From assembly GCA_029557535.1 (NCBI GenBank), contig JAKQII010000378.1, forward strand, positions 1-58,931: a DNA stretch of 58,931 nt, written 5' to 3'. Under the pieces are notes generated by a model. The model saw nothing but the letters and a program-made list of their open reading frames with translations, had not been told where the DNA came from and did not search any database. The stretch is from Acidobacteriota bacterium. Its GTDB lineage: Bacteria; Acidobacteriota; Blastocatellia; Pyrinomonadales; Pyrinomonadaceae. The translations under genes and the position numbers were made by a program. Shown piece after piece: positions 37,094-46,961 of this stretch. How positions within the stretch are numbered: position 1 is the first letter of the stretch; every line of letters begins with the position of its first letter.

Positions 37094-39481
37094 ATGGCAG
37101 AAACAACACAGGACGACAGAATACTCAGTATCGCGACGCCACTCGGCAAGGACTATGTGCTTCTGAGCAAGTTCACGGCCGAGGAAGGAATGTCGAAACT
37201 GTTTCGGATCGAGGCTGAACTTCTCCACGAAGAGACGGAAGCCAAGTTTGAGCCGACGGTAATCGATCCGCATTCTCTGCTCGGTCAGGGCGTGACGATC
37301 ACCGTGACGTCGAACGACGGCGTGACGCGCGATTTCTCCGGAATGGTATGCGAATTCGATCAGGGAATGCGCGACGTTCGGTTCACGGTTTACAACATCA
37401 CGATCGTGCCGCATGTTTGGATGCTCACGCAAAAAGGTCAGTCGCAGATCTTCCAGCAGATGAGCGTTCCTGACATTCTCCGCAAGATATTTGCGGGATT
37501 CGAGTTCAAGATCGAACTTCAGGGGCAGTACGAACCGCGCAATTACTGTGTCCAGTATCGCGAAACGGACTGGGATTTCGCGGCGCGTCTTATGGAAGAA
37601 GAGGGCATGTTCTACTTCTTCGAGCATACCGGCGGCAAGGACAAGATGATCATTGCCGATACGGCACAATCGAACGCCGAGTGTCTTGGAAAGCATCAGA
37701 TCAAATATCACCGGATCGGCGAAGAAGAGTATTTTTATGGCTCGATCAGCAAGTTCCTGAACGATTACCGGATCAAAACCGGCAAGGTAACGCTTTGGGA
37801 CCACAACTTCCAACTTCCGTCGAGCCGACTCGACATGGAGAAAACGAGCATTCACCAGTTCGGCGACAGCCAGAAACTGGAGATGTATGATTATCCGGGC
37901 GGCTACGGCAGAAAGTACGACGGTATCGACCCCTCGGGTGGGGAACAGAGCGGCGAATTGAACAAAGTGTTCCCGGACCGCGAGCGCACGCTTCAAAACC
38001 GGATCGAAATGCTCGATTCGGGTGTCACTGGCGCCTATGGAAACTCGGACTGCTGCGCCATCACTGCCGGCTATCGGTTCACGCTCGCAAATCATCCGAA
38101 CTCGGCGCTGAACCGCCAGTATGTGCTGACGACGGTCAAACATTCCGGTCAGCAAAGTCCGTCGTATGTTTCGAACGAGGCTGTCACCGATCCGTACACC
38201 AACGAATTCAACTGTATCGGTTACGGCTCGGGCGCGCCGCCGTTCAGACCCGCGAGGTCGACTCCAAAACCGTATGTCTACGGTACGCAAACAGCGATCG
38301 TCGTCGGGCCTTCCGGCGAGGAAATCTTCACCGACAAGTACGGACGGGTGAAGGTCCAGTTCTTTTGGGACCGAGACGGCCAAGACAACGAGTCGAGTTC
38401 CTGCTGGGTCCGCGTCGCGCAGACCTGGGCCGGAAACAAATGGGGAACGATGTTCATTCCCCGCATCGGAATGGAGGTCGTGATTACGTTTCTCGAGGGC
38501 GACCCGGACAGGCCGCTGATCGTCGGTTGTGTTTACAATCCCCTGACGATGCCGCCGTACACGCTTCCAGACGAGAAGACGAAGTCAACCATCAAGTCGA
38601 ACTCCTCGAAAGGCGGTCAGGGCTTTAACGAATTTCGATTTGAAGACAAAAAGGGCGAGGAGCAGATCTTCGTCCACGGGCAAAAGGATCAGGACATCCG
38701 GATCAAAAACGACCGGCGAGAGCTGATCGGAAACGACCGGCATCTGATCGTAACCCGCGACAAGCGCGAACGCGTGAAACGCGACGAGCATATCCTTATC
38801 GAACGTGATCTCATCGAGAAGGTCGAGCGCGATTACCATCGGCATGTCGAAGGGAAGATCGCATTCAAGACCGACCAGTCGGTCTCGCACGAGATCGGCG
38901 GAGCAAAGTCCGAAAAGGTCGGCGGCAACTATGCGATCGATGCCGGCGATTTCAACGTCAAGGCCCGGAACATCGTCCTCGAGGCAAGCACGGGATTGAC
39001 GATCAAGGTCGGCGGCAATTTCGTCACGGTCAATGCGGCCGGCGTCCAGATCAACGGCACGATGGTCATGATCAACAGCGGCGGCGCCGCGCTTCCGCTT
39101 ATTCCGGGCAACTGCGTTCCGCCGCTCGATCCCGACGAGGCCGAGATCGCCGACAACGCCGACCCCGGCAGCGATGCACCGACGTACAAGAACCAACGCC
39201 GGCAGGTCCCGCCGGAAATGCAACCGACTTACAGCAAGCCGTGGCATAATCCAAAGTCTCCGAAGAACAAGGACAAGAAGTCCTGGGTCGAGGTCGAGCT
39301 CAAGGATGAACAGGGCGAACCGGTCGTGGGCGAGAGATACCGGGTCGAACTTCCCGATAACAAGACGATCGCCGAGGGAACGCTGGACGAGAATGGTTCC
39401 GCTAAGGTCACGAACATCGATCCGGGCAGCTGCAAGATCTCGTTCCCGAAGGTCGACGGCCGCGCATGGAAGAAGAAATAG
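37094..39481 (+). CDS. vgrG: T6SS spike protein VgrG (TssI)
   Basis: A 795-residue VgrG. Residues about 10-390 are the gp27-like part (LIVGR-type TADTAQ segment, YRETDWDFAARLMEEEGMFYFFEH). Residues about 395-485 are the gp5 OB-fold (GRVKVQFFWDRDG, SCWVRVAQTWAGNKWG). Residues about 490-690 form the beta-helix needle with repeats (RIKNDRRELIGNDRHLIV and so on). Residues about 725-795 are an added small beta domain like carboxypeptidase-regulatory or transthyretin folds (GEPVVGERYRVELPD), which often adapts cargo to the spike. It is the first gene of the cargo island and is followed 21 bp later by the metalloprotease-like gene. Confidence 0.95.
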   Translation: MAETTQDDRILSIATPLGKDYVLLSKFTAEEGMSKLFRIEAELLHEETEAKFEPTVIDPHSLLGQGVTITVTSNDGVTRDFSGMVCEFDQGMRDVRFTVYNITIVPHVWMLTQKGQSQIFQQMSVPDILRKIFAGFEFKIELQGQYEPRNYCVQYRETDWDFAARLMEEEGMFYFFEHTGGKDKMIIADTAQSNAECLGKHQIKYHRIGEEEYFYGSISKFLNDYRIKTGKVTLWDHNFQLPSSRLDMEKTSIHQFGDSQKLEMYDYPGGYGRKYDGIDPSGGEQSGELNKVFPDRERTLQNRIEMLDSGVTGAYGNSDCCAITAGYRFTLANHPNSALNRQYVLTTVKHSGQQSPSYVSNEAVTDPYTNEFNCIGYGSGAPPFRPARSTPKPYVYGTQTAIVVGPSGEEIFTDKYGRVKVQFFWDRDGQDNESSSCWVRVAQTWAGNKWGTMFIPRIGMEVVITFLEGDPDRPLIVGCVYNPLTMPPYTLPDEKTKSTIKSNSSKGGQGFNEFRFEDKKGEEQIFVHGQKDQDIRIKNDRRELIGNDRHLIVTRDKRERVKRDEHILIERDLIEKVERDYHRHVEGKIAFKTDQSVSHEIGGAKSEKVGGNYAIDAGDFNVKARNIVLEASTGLTIKVGGNFVTVNAAGVQINGTMVMINSGGAALPLIPGNCVPPLDPDEAEIADNADPGSDAPTYKNQRRQVPPEMQPTYSKPWHNPKSPKNKDKKSWVEVELKDEQGEPVVGERYRVELPDNKTIAEGTLDENGSAKVTNIDPGSCKISFPKVDGRAWKKK

Positions 39482-39502
39482 CTTGCGAGCTGAGAAATCA
39501 AA

Positions 39503-41317
39503 ATGGCGAAAAAGACAGTAAAAGCAAGAGTCGGCGATTCGCTCTGCAACATTGCGTACCTTAACGGCTTCGGCGACTGCAAGCCGCTTCGTGAAGAACC
39601 AGCGAACGCATACATACTCAATCGGACCGAAGATCCCGGTCAGTTGCATCCCGGCGACGTCGTCACAATTCCGGAATTTCAGATCCGCGACGAATCCGGC
39701 GGAACCGAAGCGACGCATAAATACGTTCGGCGCGGCACGCTCGCGATGCTCAGGTTCGTCCACGGTTCCGCGTCGGCGACGGTTGCAGGTGACGCAACGC
39801 TGAGTTTCCTCAATGTCAGCAATTTTGTGACGAACAAGGCGGGGACGCCTGATGGAAATGTAGCTTTTCCGGGCAGCGGGGTACGAAGTTTCAATTCCGA
39901 CGCCGATAAGGATCCGGACGTCTTCAAAGTCGAGGTACTGGACATCAAGGCCACCGGCGATTTGGATGTCGAACTTGAAATGCTCAAGCCGAAATACGAC
40001 GCAGCCGGAAAACTAAACGGACATGAACGGTTTCCCGGTGCGGTCCGCGGTCCGCGTCAGCTAAAGACAGTGGCGTCGAAACAAGGATCTACGAAGCGAT
40101 TCCGGAGTTGTTATCTTCGGTTGGTCGTGGATCCGGGCGACAAAGCGGCCGCGCCGGACCAAACACTGCTGGCTTCGGATATGCACGATGCAGGCGACTC
40201 GAAGGTCGAAATTCTTGATCAGACCGTGAAGGCGTTTTATGAGATCAAGACCTGCCCGATGAACCCAAAATGCAGATCTACGGTCGTTTTGCCGATCGGG
40301 CAGGACCGGCGCCGCATCCGACTTGCTATAAATGTCCTCAGGAAAGCGCCCGGCGGCGACCCGGTTGTGCCGATCGCCGATGCCGAACGCAGGGTTTGGA
40401 CTTGGTTCCGGCGTGTTTACGCTCAGGCCAACATCGCACCGAAGTTGGTGCAGGCTACCCGCGCGATAGATCCGGTTGAGAATCTGATCTCGATCTCAAA
40501 TGACAGCGGTCTATCGGCGCGTGGCGACGGACAGATCGGTTTCACCATTCATGCCAGCGGAAAACCCGATCAAGTCGTTGGTCCGATCACTCCGGCGGCC
40601 AATGATACGCCCATCAAAACAGCGCGCGCGCTGGCTGCCCTGGTGAGGGCGCCTTTCAAGGCCGAGGTGAGCGAAAATCCGGCAAGGTTCGTCGATCCTG
40701 TCAGCCGCAAGTCAGCCGATATCGTGGTCACTGAACAAGGTGGTGCGCGCGTAACGCTGACGATCGGTGTTCCGATCGCGAACCGTGATACACGGCAGAC
40801 GATCTCGATCGGAGTTGTAAACCCGCTGGCCTTGGAATCGTGGGCCGTTCCGAATGGAAACAACAACTGGAATGCGGGTTCGCTCCAGCAGCGAACGGTT
40901 TTGAAGAATTACGATAGCCACGTCAGTACTGCGGATGACACAGTCGACATTTTCGTCGTTGACACTGTCACCGGCGGTAATCGCGGCGAAGCGATGATGT
41001 CGAATCACAGGATCGATCCGCAGCGGCCGTCGACCACAAAGGTCAAGTGGTCCGCATTTCTGATCAGCAGCACCATGAACGCCGGCGACGGCAACCCGTT
41101 CTCCTTCCCGCACGAGGTGGGACACGTTTCGGGAGAGGTGGTACATGCAACGGGGGCGAATGCACAGCTCATGAGAAACGGAACGAGCGGTACCAATGCG
41201 GTCGGCGGGTCAAAGCGGATCCGCGACGGAGCGGTCACATACGACGCACCTGCAAGCGATTTTAATCTCATCACGCGCATCCGGACCGAAGGAGCGAACC
41301 TGCTCGAGAGATGGTAG
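39503..41317 (+). CDS. Candidate T6SS effector: LysM-like domain plus zinc metalloprotease motif
   Basis: A 604-residue protein without a signal peptide. Residues about 5-58 are a LysM-like domain (VKARVGDSLCNIAYLNGF, then LHPGDVVTIPE), a common N-terminal unit in VgrG-linked cargo. The middle is beta-rich and unrecognised. Residues about 480-560 look like a zincin: DIFVVDTVTGG, then SFPHEVGHVSGEVVH, where His537, Glu538 and His541 form HExxH and His548 is a possible third ligand with one more residue than the classic HExxHxxGxxH spacing; NAQLM may be the Met-turn. It lies between vgrG and PAAR and overlaps or abuts a lipoprotein gene, so it is a strong effector candidate attacking periplasmic proteins. 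Activity is inferred. Confidence 0.7.
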   Translation: MAKKTVKARVGDSLCNIAYLNGFGDCKPLREEPANAYILNRTEDPGQLHPGDVVTIPEFQIRDESGGTEATHKYVRRGTLAMLRFVHGSASATVAGDATLSFLNVSNFVTNKAGTPDGNVAFPGSGVRSFNSDADKDPDVFKVEVLDIKATGDLDVELEMLKPKYDAAGKLNGHERFPGAVRGPRQLKTVASKQGSTKRFRSCYLRLVVDPGDKAAAPDQTLLASDMHDAGDSKVEILDQTVKAFYEIKTCPMNPKCRSTVVLPIGQDRRRIRLAINVLRKAPGGDPVVPIADAERRVWTWFRRVYAQANIAPKLVQATRAIDPVENLISISNDSGLSARGDGQIGFTIHASGKPDQVVGPITPAANDTPIKTARALAALVRAPFKAEVSENPARFVDPVSRKSADIVVTEQGGARVTLTIGVPIANRDTRQTISIGVVNPLALESWAVPNGNNNWNAGSLQQRTVLKNYDSHVSTADDTVDIFVVDTVTGGNRGEAMMSNHRIDPQRPSTTKVKWSAFLISSTMNAGDGNPFSFPHEVGHVSGEVVHATGANAQLMRNGTSGTNAVGGSKRIRDGAVTYDAPASDFNLITRIRTEGANLLERW

Positions 41318-41319
41318 TA

Positions 41320-42399
41320 ATGAGACGGTTTCGAACAATTTGCGGACTGATTGTCATCATCGCCCTCGTGGGTGCCGCGAGTTGTCGAGGAGTTCATAAT
41401 ATGGCGCAAGAAAACAACAATCCGGATACGATCGAACCGCGCGGCGATGCCCCGCGGATACCTGAATTAGACAAATATATATTCGAGGCCGATCCGTACA
41501 CGTCGGGAGTCGTCCCGAGAAAGCTAAAAGCCGCTGAAGTTGCCCGTTATCTCGAACACAAGGTCAAGCGGGACATCGCTCTGAAATCAGTGAATCGCGT
41601 GGTCGATGTCGTAAGGTTTTACGAGACTGTCGAATCAGTGAAGTTCTTCAGATCGCTTCTTGACGGCAAGGAGTCCGGCGAAGATGCGGTGCGTCGCTCG
41701 GCGGCTTTCGCGAGCATAGTAGCGATTCTCGGCGACGCTGACGATATCGAGTTTGTCAGGCAGTATTATCGAACGCTGGTGAGACGGGCGCAGTCCGTGG
41801 CGGCCTTCGAAGATCTGATCGCGCTTCATGAAGCAGCCGGGCTCGGCGAGGCCTCGACGGACCTGAAGCAGATTTTTGAAGCCAAGGCGGCGGCGCTCGA
41901 ATCGAAAAAAGAGACGGATTTCGGGGCAAGGATCGAATATCAGAAATTCAATGAGGAACTGGCTCAAAAGCTATTCCGCGCGTCCCGAGTAAAATCCGTC
42001 AAAGACGGCGTTCTTTCGATATCCGATCGCCACAAACGCATCCGCGAAGAGATCAAAATTTATCTCTCGCTTGAATACGGCTTTCTTGAATATCTGCAGC
42101 CGTGGGCCGCGAGCCGTCTCAGACGCGAAACTTGGGGCACGATACCGTCGGAGCAGGTTAATCGTGGCGAAAAGCCGGAATTGAAGGAGAATCTGGTGTC
42201 CGAGCTTCGTGCCGCGCTGAAAGACCTCTCGTCGATCCCTGGATATGTGCGCGAAGACGATGAGTCGCTACGACTTCGATTGCTGCGGGCCATCAAATTT
42301 TTTGGCGGTACGCTGAGCGACGAAGAGGATGGCGAACTTCGAATCGGTAAGGGGAAGCAGTTTGATCTGCTCGCTGACGAGGGATTTGGTTTAGATTAA
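41320..42399 (+). CDS. Exported helical lipoprotein, candidate immunity protein
   Basis: About 359 residues from the ATG at 41320; an ATG at 41311 overlaps the end of the preceding gene. The lipoprotein signal is clear (GLIVIIALVGAASC). The mature part is mostly alpha-helical, with charged repeats that resemble HEAT-like or TPR-like helices (VVRFYETVESVKFFRSLL, VRRSAAFASIVAILGDADD). Its export, helical build and position directly after the zincin gene fit a periplasmic immunity protein that binds the protease. No family is recognised. Confidence 0.6.
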   Translation: MRRFRTICGLIVIIALVGAASCRGVHNMAQENNNPDTIEPRGDAPRIPELDKYIFEADPYTSGVVPRKLKAAEVARYLEHKVKRDIALKSVNRVVDVVRFYETVESVKFFRSLLDGKESGEDAVRRSAAFASIVAILGDADDIEFVRQYYRTLVRRAQSVAAFEDLIALHEAAGLGEASTDLKQIFEAKAAALESKKETDFGARIEYQKFNEELAQKLFRASRVKSVKDGVLSISDRHKRIREEIKIYLSLEYGFLEYLQPWAASRLRRETWGTIPSEQVNRGEKPELKENLVSELRAALKDLSSIPGYVREDDESLRLRLLRAIKFFGGTLSDEEDGELRIGKGKQFDLLADEGFGLD

Positions 42400-42410
42400 A
42401 GGTAAGAATT

Positions 42411-42911
42411 ATGCCGACAGGACCAGCTGCCCGAATCACAGACAACGTGATGCATCCGTTGCCGCCCGTATTGACTCCCGGACCCGGTAGTCCCAACGTG
42501 CTTATCGGCTTTCTCCCGCCGTGGCGGGGAATCCCGGCCGCGGCGGCCGCCGCCTTGCAGGCTGCGAAACAGGTTTCCGATGTCGCGATTCAGGCCGCCG
42601 AGGCCGCAACTACAGCCGCGGCCGGAACGCCCGGCGCTCCTGCCGCCTACGCCGCCGAACAAGCCGCGAAGACCGCAGCATTGTCGGCACTCAGCAGCAT
42701 GATCAGCGGGATGGCCGGAATGTCGGACATTCACGCCTGTACGACTCCGTCGCCCGTTCCGCCGCATGGCCCGGGCGTGGTCATCGACGGATCGCAAACC
42801 GTATTGATCAACAACATGCCCGCCTGCCGGATGGGCGACACGATCATCGAGCCGCTCGGCCCGCCGAACAAGATCATGAAAGGCGAGATGACCGTCATCA
42901 TCGGCGGATGA
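42411..42911 (+). CDS. PAAR-domain T6SS spike-tip protein with Ala-rich insertion
   Basis: A 166-residue PAAR protein. The N-terminal part (PAARITDNVMHPLPPVLTPG, then PNVLIG) and the C-terminal part (VVIDGSQTVLINNMPACRMGD, then KIMKGEMTVIIGG) are the PAAR halves, with His and Cys residues that bind the tip metal. Between them is an Ala-rich helical insertion of about 65 residues (around 38-100), seen in some PAAR families and possibly a cargo or chaperone-contact hairpin. It closes the secretion locus. Confidence 0.85.
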   Translation: MPTGPAARITDNVMHPLPPVLTPGPGSPNVLIGFLPPWRGIPAAAAAALQAAKQVSDVAIQAAEAATTAAAGTPGAPAAYAAEQAAKTAALSALSSMISGMAGMSDIHACTTPSPVPPHGPGVVIDGSQTVLINNMPACRMGDTIIEPLGPPNKIMKGEMTVIIGG

Positions 42912-42913
42912 AC

Positions 42914-43007
42914 CGATTTTGGATTTGCGATTTGCGATTTTCAATTTGCAATTTCGGATTCAATGGTCTGACTCATCGAGAATTGCAAATCGCAAATCGC
43001 AAATCCC
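42914..43007. repeat. Heptad-unit intergenic hairpin (copy 3, PAAR-fumC)
   Basis: Left arm (42914-42955) repeats GATTTGC-type units; right arm (42978-43006) repeats GCAAATC units. It fills the space between the convergent PAAR and fumarase genes and ends at the fumC stop codon, so it can act as a bidirectional transcript end. Confidence 0.75.
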
Positions 43008-44417
43008 TCACGGGTGTGTCATGTCGACCGGAACGACCCATTCGTCAAACTGCTCGCTCGTCAGCAGTCCCAATTCGAGAGCACTTTCCTTGAGCTTGAT
43101 CCCCTTCTTGTGCGCGTTCTTCGCGATCTTCGCCGCGTTGTCGTAACCGATGTGCTGGTTCAAAGCCGTGACGAGCATCAGCGAATCGTTCAGGTAATGA
43201 TCGATCTTCTCGCGGTTCAGCTCGATCCCGGCGACGCAGAACTCGACGAATCCCTTGCAGGCGTCGTTCAGCAGCCTGACCGAATGAAGGAAATTGTGGA
43301 TCATTACCGGCTTGAAAACGTTGAGTTCGAAATTTCCCTGCGAACCTGCGAATCCGATCGCCGCGTCGTTGCCCATGACCTGCGCCGCGACCATTGTTAT
43401 CGCCTCCGACTGTGTCGGATTCACCTTGCCGGGCATGATCGAGCTTCCCGGCTCGTTCTCCGGGATTACGAGTTCGCCGATCCCGCAGCGCGGTCCCGAC
43501 GCAAGCCAGCGGACATCGTTGGCGATCTTCATCAGCGAAGCGGCAAGCGTCTTCAAAGCCCCGGACGCGTAAACGACTTCATCGTGTGCCGAGAGCGCCG
43601 CGAACTTGTTTGGGTGCGCGCGGAATGGCAGGCGCGTCAGCTCGGCGATACGTGCCGCGGCCTTGTCCGCGAAATCCGGATGCGCGTTCAGTCCGGTGCC
43701 GACGGCGGTCCCGCCGATCGCCAGATCGAGTAGTCCGTCGAGAACCTGGCGGAGGCGGGCGATGTCGCGCTCGATCAGCGACGCCCAGCCGCCGAATTCC
43801 TGCCCGACCGTGATCGGCGTCGCGTCCTGCAAATGCGTGCGGCCGATCTTGACGACGTCGGCGAACTCCTTCGCCTTTGCGGCAATGGCATCGTGGAGCA
43901 ACTGGACTGTCGGGATCATCGCGTTCAAGCGTTCCGCCGCGGCGATGTACATGGCCGTCGGAAACGTATCGTTCGAAGACTGCGACATGTTCACGTCATC
44001 GTTCGGATGCACCGGCTTTTTCGACCCCATGACGCCGCCGGCGATCTCGATCGCGCGGTTCGAGATGACCTCGTTGGCGTTCATGTTGGTCTGTGTTCCG
44101 GATCCGGTCTGCCAGACGCGCAGCGGGAAATGGGCGTCGAGCTTGCCGTCGATCACTTCGTCGGCAGCCTGAACGATCAGGTCCAGTTTCTCTTTGGTCA
44201 GAAGATGCGGCTTAAGCTCGTGGTTTGTCAGCGCCGCTGCCTTTTTCAGCACGCCGAGCGCTCGGATGAGTTCGCGCGGCATCGTGTCAAAACCGATGTC
44301 GAAATGATGAAGCGAGCGCTCGGTCTGCGCGCCCCAATACTTGTCGGACTCGACGGCGATCTCGCCCATCGAATCGGTCTCGATCCTTGTCGTTTTTCCG
44401 TTTTTTGCTTCTGTCAT
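43008..44417 (-). CDS. fumC: Class II fumarate hydratase (FumC)
   Basis: A 469-residue class II fumarase. The family signature [16 protein letters not shown], which includes the catalytic loop, is present, as are [19 protein letters not shown] and the [20 protein letters not shown] region. It interconverts fumarate and malate in the TCA cycle without an Fe-S cluster. Aspartase and argininosuccinate lyase share the fold, but the [11 protein letters not shown] and FEARAAKDALVE-type surroundings fit fumarase. It stands alone on the - strand, convergent with the PAAR gene. Confidence 0.93.
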   Translation of the reverse strand: MTEAKNGKTTRIETDSMGEIAVESDKYWGAQTERSLHHFDIGFDTMPRELIRALGVLKKAAALTNHELKPHLLTKEKLDLIVQAADEVIDGKLDAHFPLRVWQTGSGTQTNMNANEVISNRAIEIAGGVMGSKKPVHPNDDVNMSQSSNDTFPTAMYIAAAERLNAMIPTVQLLHDAIAAKAKEFADVVKIGRTHLQDATPITVGQEFGGWASLIERDIARLRQVLDGLLDLAIGGTAVGTGLNAHPDFADKAAARIAELTRLPFRAHPNKFAALSAHDEVVYASGALKTLAASLMKIANDVRWLASGPRCGIGELVIPENEPGSSIMPGKVNPTQSEAITMVAAQVMGNDAAIGFAGSQGNFELNVFKPVMIHNFLHSVRLLNDACKGFVEFCVAGIELNREKIDHYLNDSLMLVTALNQHIGYDNAAKIAKNAHKKGIKLKESALELGLLTSEQFDEWVVPVDMTHP

Positions 44418-44599
44418 AAAAGGTATCGATAAGAAAGTGAATTCAATGTCGATTATACGTGCGTTCGAAGCGGCAATAAACTCCGAACCGCGCGATTGAA
44501 CCGAGCCGGCGGTATTAGTGCTGCAAGCCGGATGAGCGGTCCGGCACCGGGTCGCAGATAGGTCGATTTAGCCCAAATTACCCAATAGAAGGAAGTTCC

Positions 44600-44756
44600 C
44601 GCCCGCGAATCTGCGCCAATGAACGCGAATCAAGCTGAGAAAGACCGCTGCAACTAGTTAGATCTTGCTGCAAGTCTCCTTTTGACCCATTGCTGATCCA
44701 CGTTTCTTCTGTCAGAAGGCCGTCTATTCGCGCTGATTGGCGGAAATTCGCGGGCA
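44600..44756. repeat. Intergenic element with long imperfect inverted repeats
   Basis: The arms 44600-44632 and 44724-44756 are reverse complements over about 32 bp with some mismatches; both contain an ATTCGCG, a TTGGCG and an ATTCGCGGGC block. The 91-bp core has no gene. The gap 44418-44858 otherwise shows no coding signal. The layout resembles a small non-autonomous (MITE-like) or palindromic intergenic element. Confidence 0.6.
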
Positions 44757-44810
44757 AGAATCACTAACGCGTAATTCGGGTTTAGCTGGGAATTGAAGGA
44801 AACACGCATA

Positions 44811-44837
44811 AAGAAAGGCCGCCTGGAACGGCGGCCT
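44811..44837 (-). terminator. Rho-independent terminator of the S41 protease gene
   Basis: Perfect 8-bp stem AGGCCGCC / GGCGGCCT (44816-44823, 44830-44837). On the - strand the stem is followed by TTTCTT. It begins 22 bp after the stop of the S41 protease gene. Confidence 0.85.
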
Positions 44838-44858
44838 GAGCTGATTTGAGATGGCTGA

Positions 44859-46853
44859 TCAGGGCTCCTTCGGTGCGTTTTTGTCGAGATACTTGATCGC
44901 CGCGGCAAGCACGACATCCTCACCGCCATGCCGGCGCCGGACATAGTCGTCGTTGATCGGGACGCGGACATCGGCGGTAACACCCTTACCTTCGAGATTT
45001 ACCTCTCTCGTGCCGGCAAAGTACATCCGGCCGCCGGTGTAGGTGAACCCGAAGCCGCCCGGCAGGGTTACGGACCTGATGGTTCCGCCGGCCCCGTCCG
45101 TACCGGAGTCCGCAATGACGACGGCGCGTCCTTTGTACTGCAGGAATTGCGAGAAGAACTCGGCCGAACTGGCCGAATCTCCGTCGACGAGGACAACCAC
45201 TTTCCCCGTATAGGCGAGTTCAGGCCGCGGTGCCGAAACCGATCGGACAACGCCCTCCGGCGCCGTTACCCATTTTCGGGTGACATCGTCGTAAAGGTAA
45301 GTGTCCAACCAGTTTAGGGAGACCGGCTTTTCCGTTGGAAACATGTAGGACGCCATCGTGTACATCAACGCCAATAGTCCGCCGCCGTTTCCCCGAAGAT
45401 CGATAATGATCCCGGGCGCCGTGTTCGATCGCCCAAGAAACGTCTCGAATCCGGCGATATTCATTTGGGTGTTCTCAAAGTCATTCCATCTGACATACCC
45501 GTAGCGGCGTTCGCCCACCACTTTCATGCTTATCGGGTTCGAGTCGCGAAGTTCAGGAAAGGCATTGCCCGTTTGAAAATCACCCGAAACGAGCACGGCC
45601 GAAACACCGGACGTTTCACCGGGGCGACGAAATTCAAGCGTTACGGATTCGCCGATCGGGAAAAAGAAAGCCTGACGCACGGCATCGGCGATTGCCCTTT
45701 CTTCGGTGCCGACAAAGCCGATCTTAGGGAGCGACCTCAAATAGGTCAAAACGTCGCGTCCGTTGATCTTCAATATCTCGGAACCGACGACCAATCCTGC
45801 CTTTTCCGCAGCCGAGTCTTCGCCGACGGCAAACACGATGAATCGTCCGTCGGAATAGCGGATCAATTGTGCCCCGAGATTACCCGACAATCGTTTTCGG
45901 ATCATCTCCTGGCGTTTTCCGGCGATTTTTGGATCATATGTTCCCGTTTGCACGTGCCCGTCGTTCATGCCCGACGCGAAATCATATATCGCGAGGTAGT
46001 AGTCCTGAAGATCTTGCTTTGCCTCAGCCGCACGAATCCGCGGAAGATACTCGCTCCTCTTTTGTTCCCAGTCGATTTTTCTGAGTTCGGTATATGCGTA
46101 CCGCTCTTTCAATAAATCGATGAGGCTATTGAAGCTTTCGACAAATCCCTGGCTCGAAAAGTCCGGACTTTTTGATTCCCCGGGCTGAGCGATATCCATG
46201 CGAAGCTCCGTCCCGCGCTCAAATTCGACCTTTCCGCCGCTGATCTTCATCAACGTGTATCCGGCCGCGACTGGCACGGTCGGATCATCTTCCGTAAACA
46301 GCTTTCCGTCGGAACCGAAACCGGATGAGATCCGTTGATTGGCGTCGGGGGCAAAAACCAAAAGCGTCCCTGTCCGAATCGAAGCGGAGTTCGAATCTGC
46401 CACGACGGACGTGAAACCCGATTCTTGTTCGAGTTGTTCGAGGTACGAGTCGCCAAACAGATTGATCGCGGTAATGGCGGCAAATACCTTGACGCCGACG
46501 TTCTTTCGCCCGTTGTTGTCAAGATCGATGTCTGCGCACTGCGGCTCGACGGGGAGCGGGATCTCAAACTTCAGCGGAGGAGGATAGATCGGGGTTGTGA
46601 ATCGGCCGAGGATCTGTTCGGCTTTCGGCACGTATTCGTTGTTGTCTGCACGCAGCGATCTGGAGACGCATATCAGTTCGGCCGTCGCTCCACCGGTGAA
46701 ATACTTCGCGACGACGGTGCTCTGGTAGTTGAATTCTCCGACGACGCGAACCGGTTTACGGTCCTTGGAAGTCTGCGCAACGGAAAGGACCGCAAAGGAT
46801 AGCGTGACGACAGCGATGGTCGTCAACCGTAGCATTTTAATTGATCTGATCAT
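44859..46853 (-). CDS. Exported S41-family (tail-specific) serine protease with PDZ-like domain
   Basis: About 664 residues; the start may be the ATG at 46853 or the one at 46835, neither with a good ribosome site. A signal peptide is present (LRLTTIAVVTLSFAVLSVAQ). Residues about 290-450 include a PDZ-like segment (DSAAEKAGLVVGSEILKINGRDV). Residues about 450-640 are the S41 catalytic core: GIIIDLRGNGGG, then VDGDSASSAEFFSQFLQ with the likely nucleophile Ser. The family degrades or processes periplasmic proteins. Function in this strain unknown. Confidence 0.8.
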   Translation of the reverse strand: MIRSIKMLRLTTIAVVTLSFAVLSVAQTSKDRKPVRVVGEFNYQSTVVAKYFTGGATAELICVSRSLRADNNEYVPKAEQILGRFTTPIYPPPLKFEIPLPVEPQCADIDLDNNGRKNVGVKVFAAITAINLFGDSYLEQLEQESGFTSVVADSNSASIRTGTLLVFAPDANQRISSGFGSDGKLFTEDDPTVPVAAGYTLMKISGGKVEFERGTELRMDIAQPGESKSPDFSSQGFVESFNSLIDLLKERYAYTELRKIDWEQKRSEYLPRIRAAEAKQDLQDYYLAIYDFASGMNDGHVQTGTYDPKIAGKRQEMIRKRLSGNLGAQLIRYSDGRFIVFAVGEDSAAEKAGLVVGSEILKINGRDVLTYLRSLPKIGFVGTEERAIADAVRQAFFFPIGESVTLEFRRPGETSGVSAVLVSGDFQTGNAFPELRDSNPISMKVVGERRYGYVRWNDFENTQMNIAGFETFLGRSNTAPGIIIDLRGNGGGLLALMYTMASYMFPTEKPVSLNWLDTYLYDDVTRKWVTAPEGVVRSVSAPRPELAYTGKVVVLVDGDSASSAEFFSQFLQYKGRAVVIADSGTDGAGGTIRSVTLPGGFGFTYTGGRMYFAGTREVNLEGKGVTADVRVPINDDYVRRRHGGEDVVLAAAIKYLDKNAPKEP

Positions 46854-46910
46854 TGATTCTTGATTGCGCAGGAAACACGGACAGGCTCACTGAGCGAATA
46901 CCGCTCAGGC

Positions 46911-46952
46911 AAAAAAAAATAGGGCGACGCCTCCCCCGCGAGCGCCACCCCT
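46911..46952 (-). terminator. Rho-independent terminator of the PliG-like gene
   Basis: On the - strand an AGGGGTGGCG / CGTCGCCCT stem with one bulge and two G-U pairs is followed by A and a run of nine T. A second hairpin, CTGAGCG / CGCTCAG (46890-46908), lies just beyond it. Confidence 0.75.
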
Positions 46953-46961
46953 TAAGCCGGA

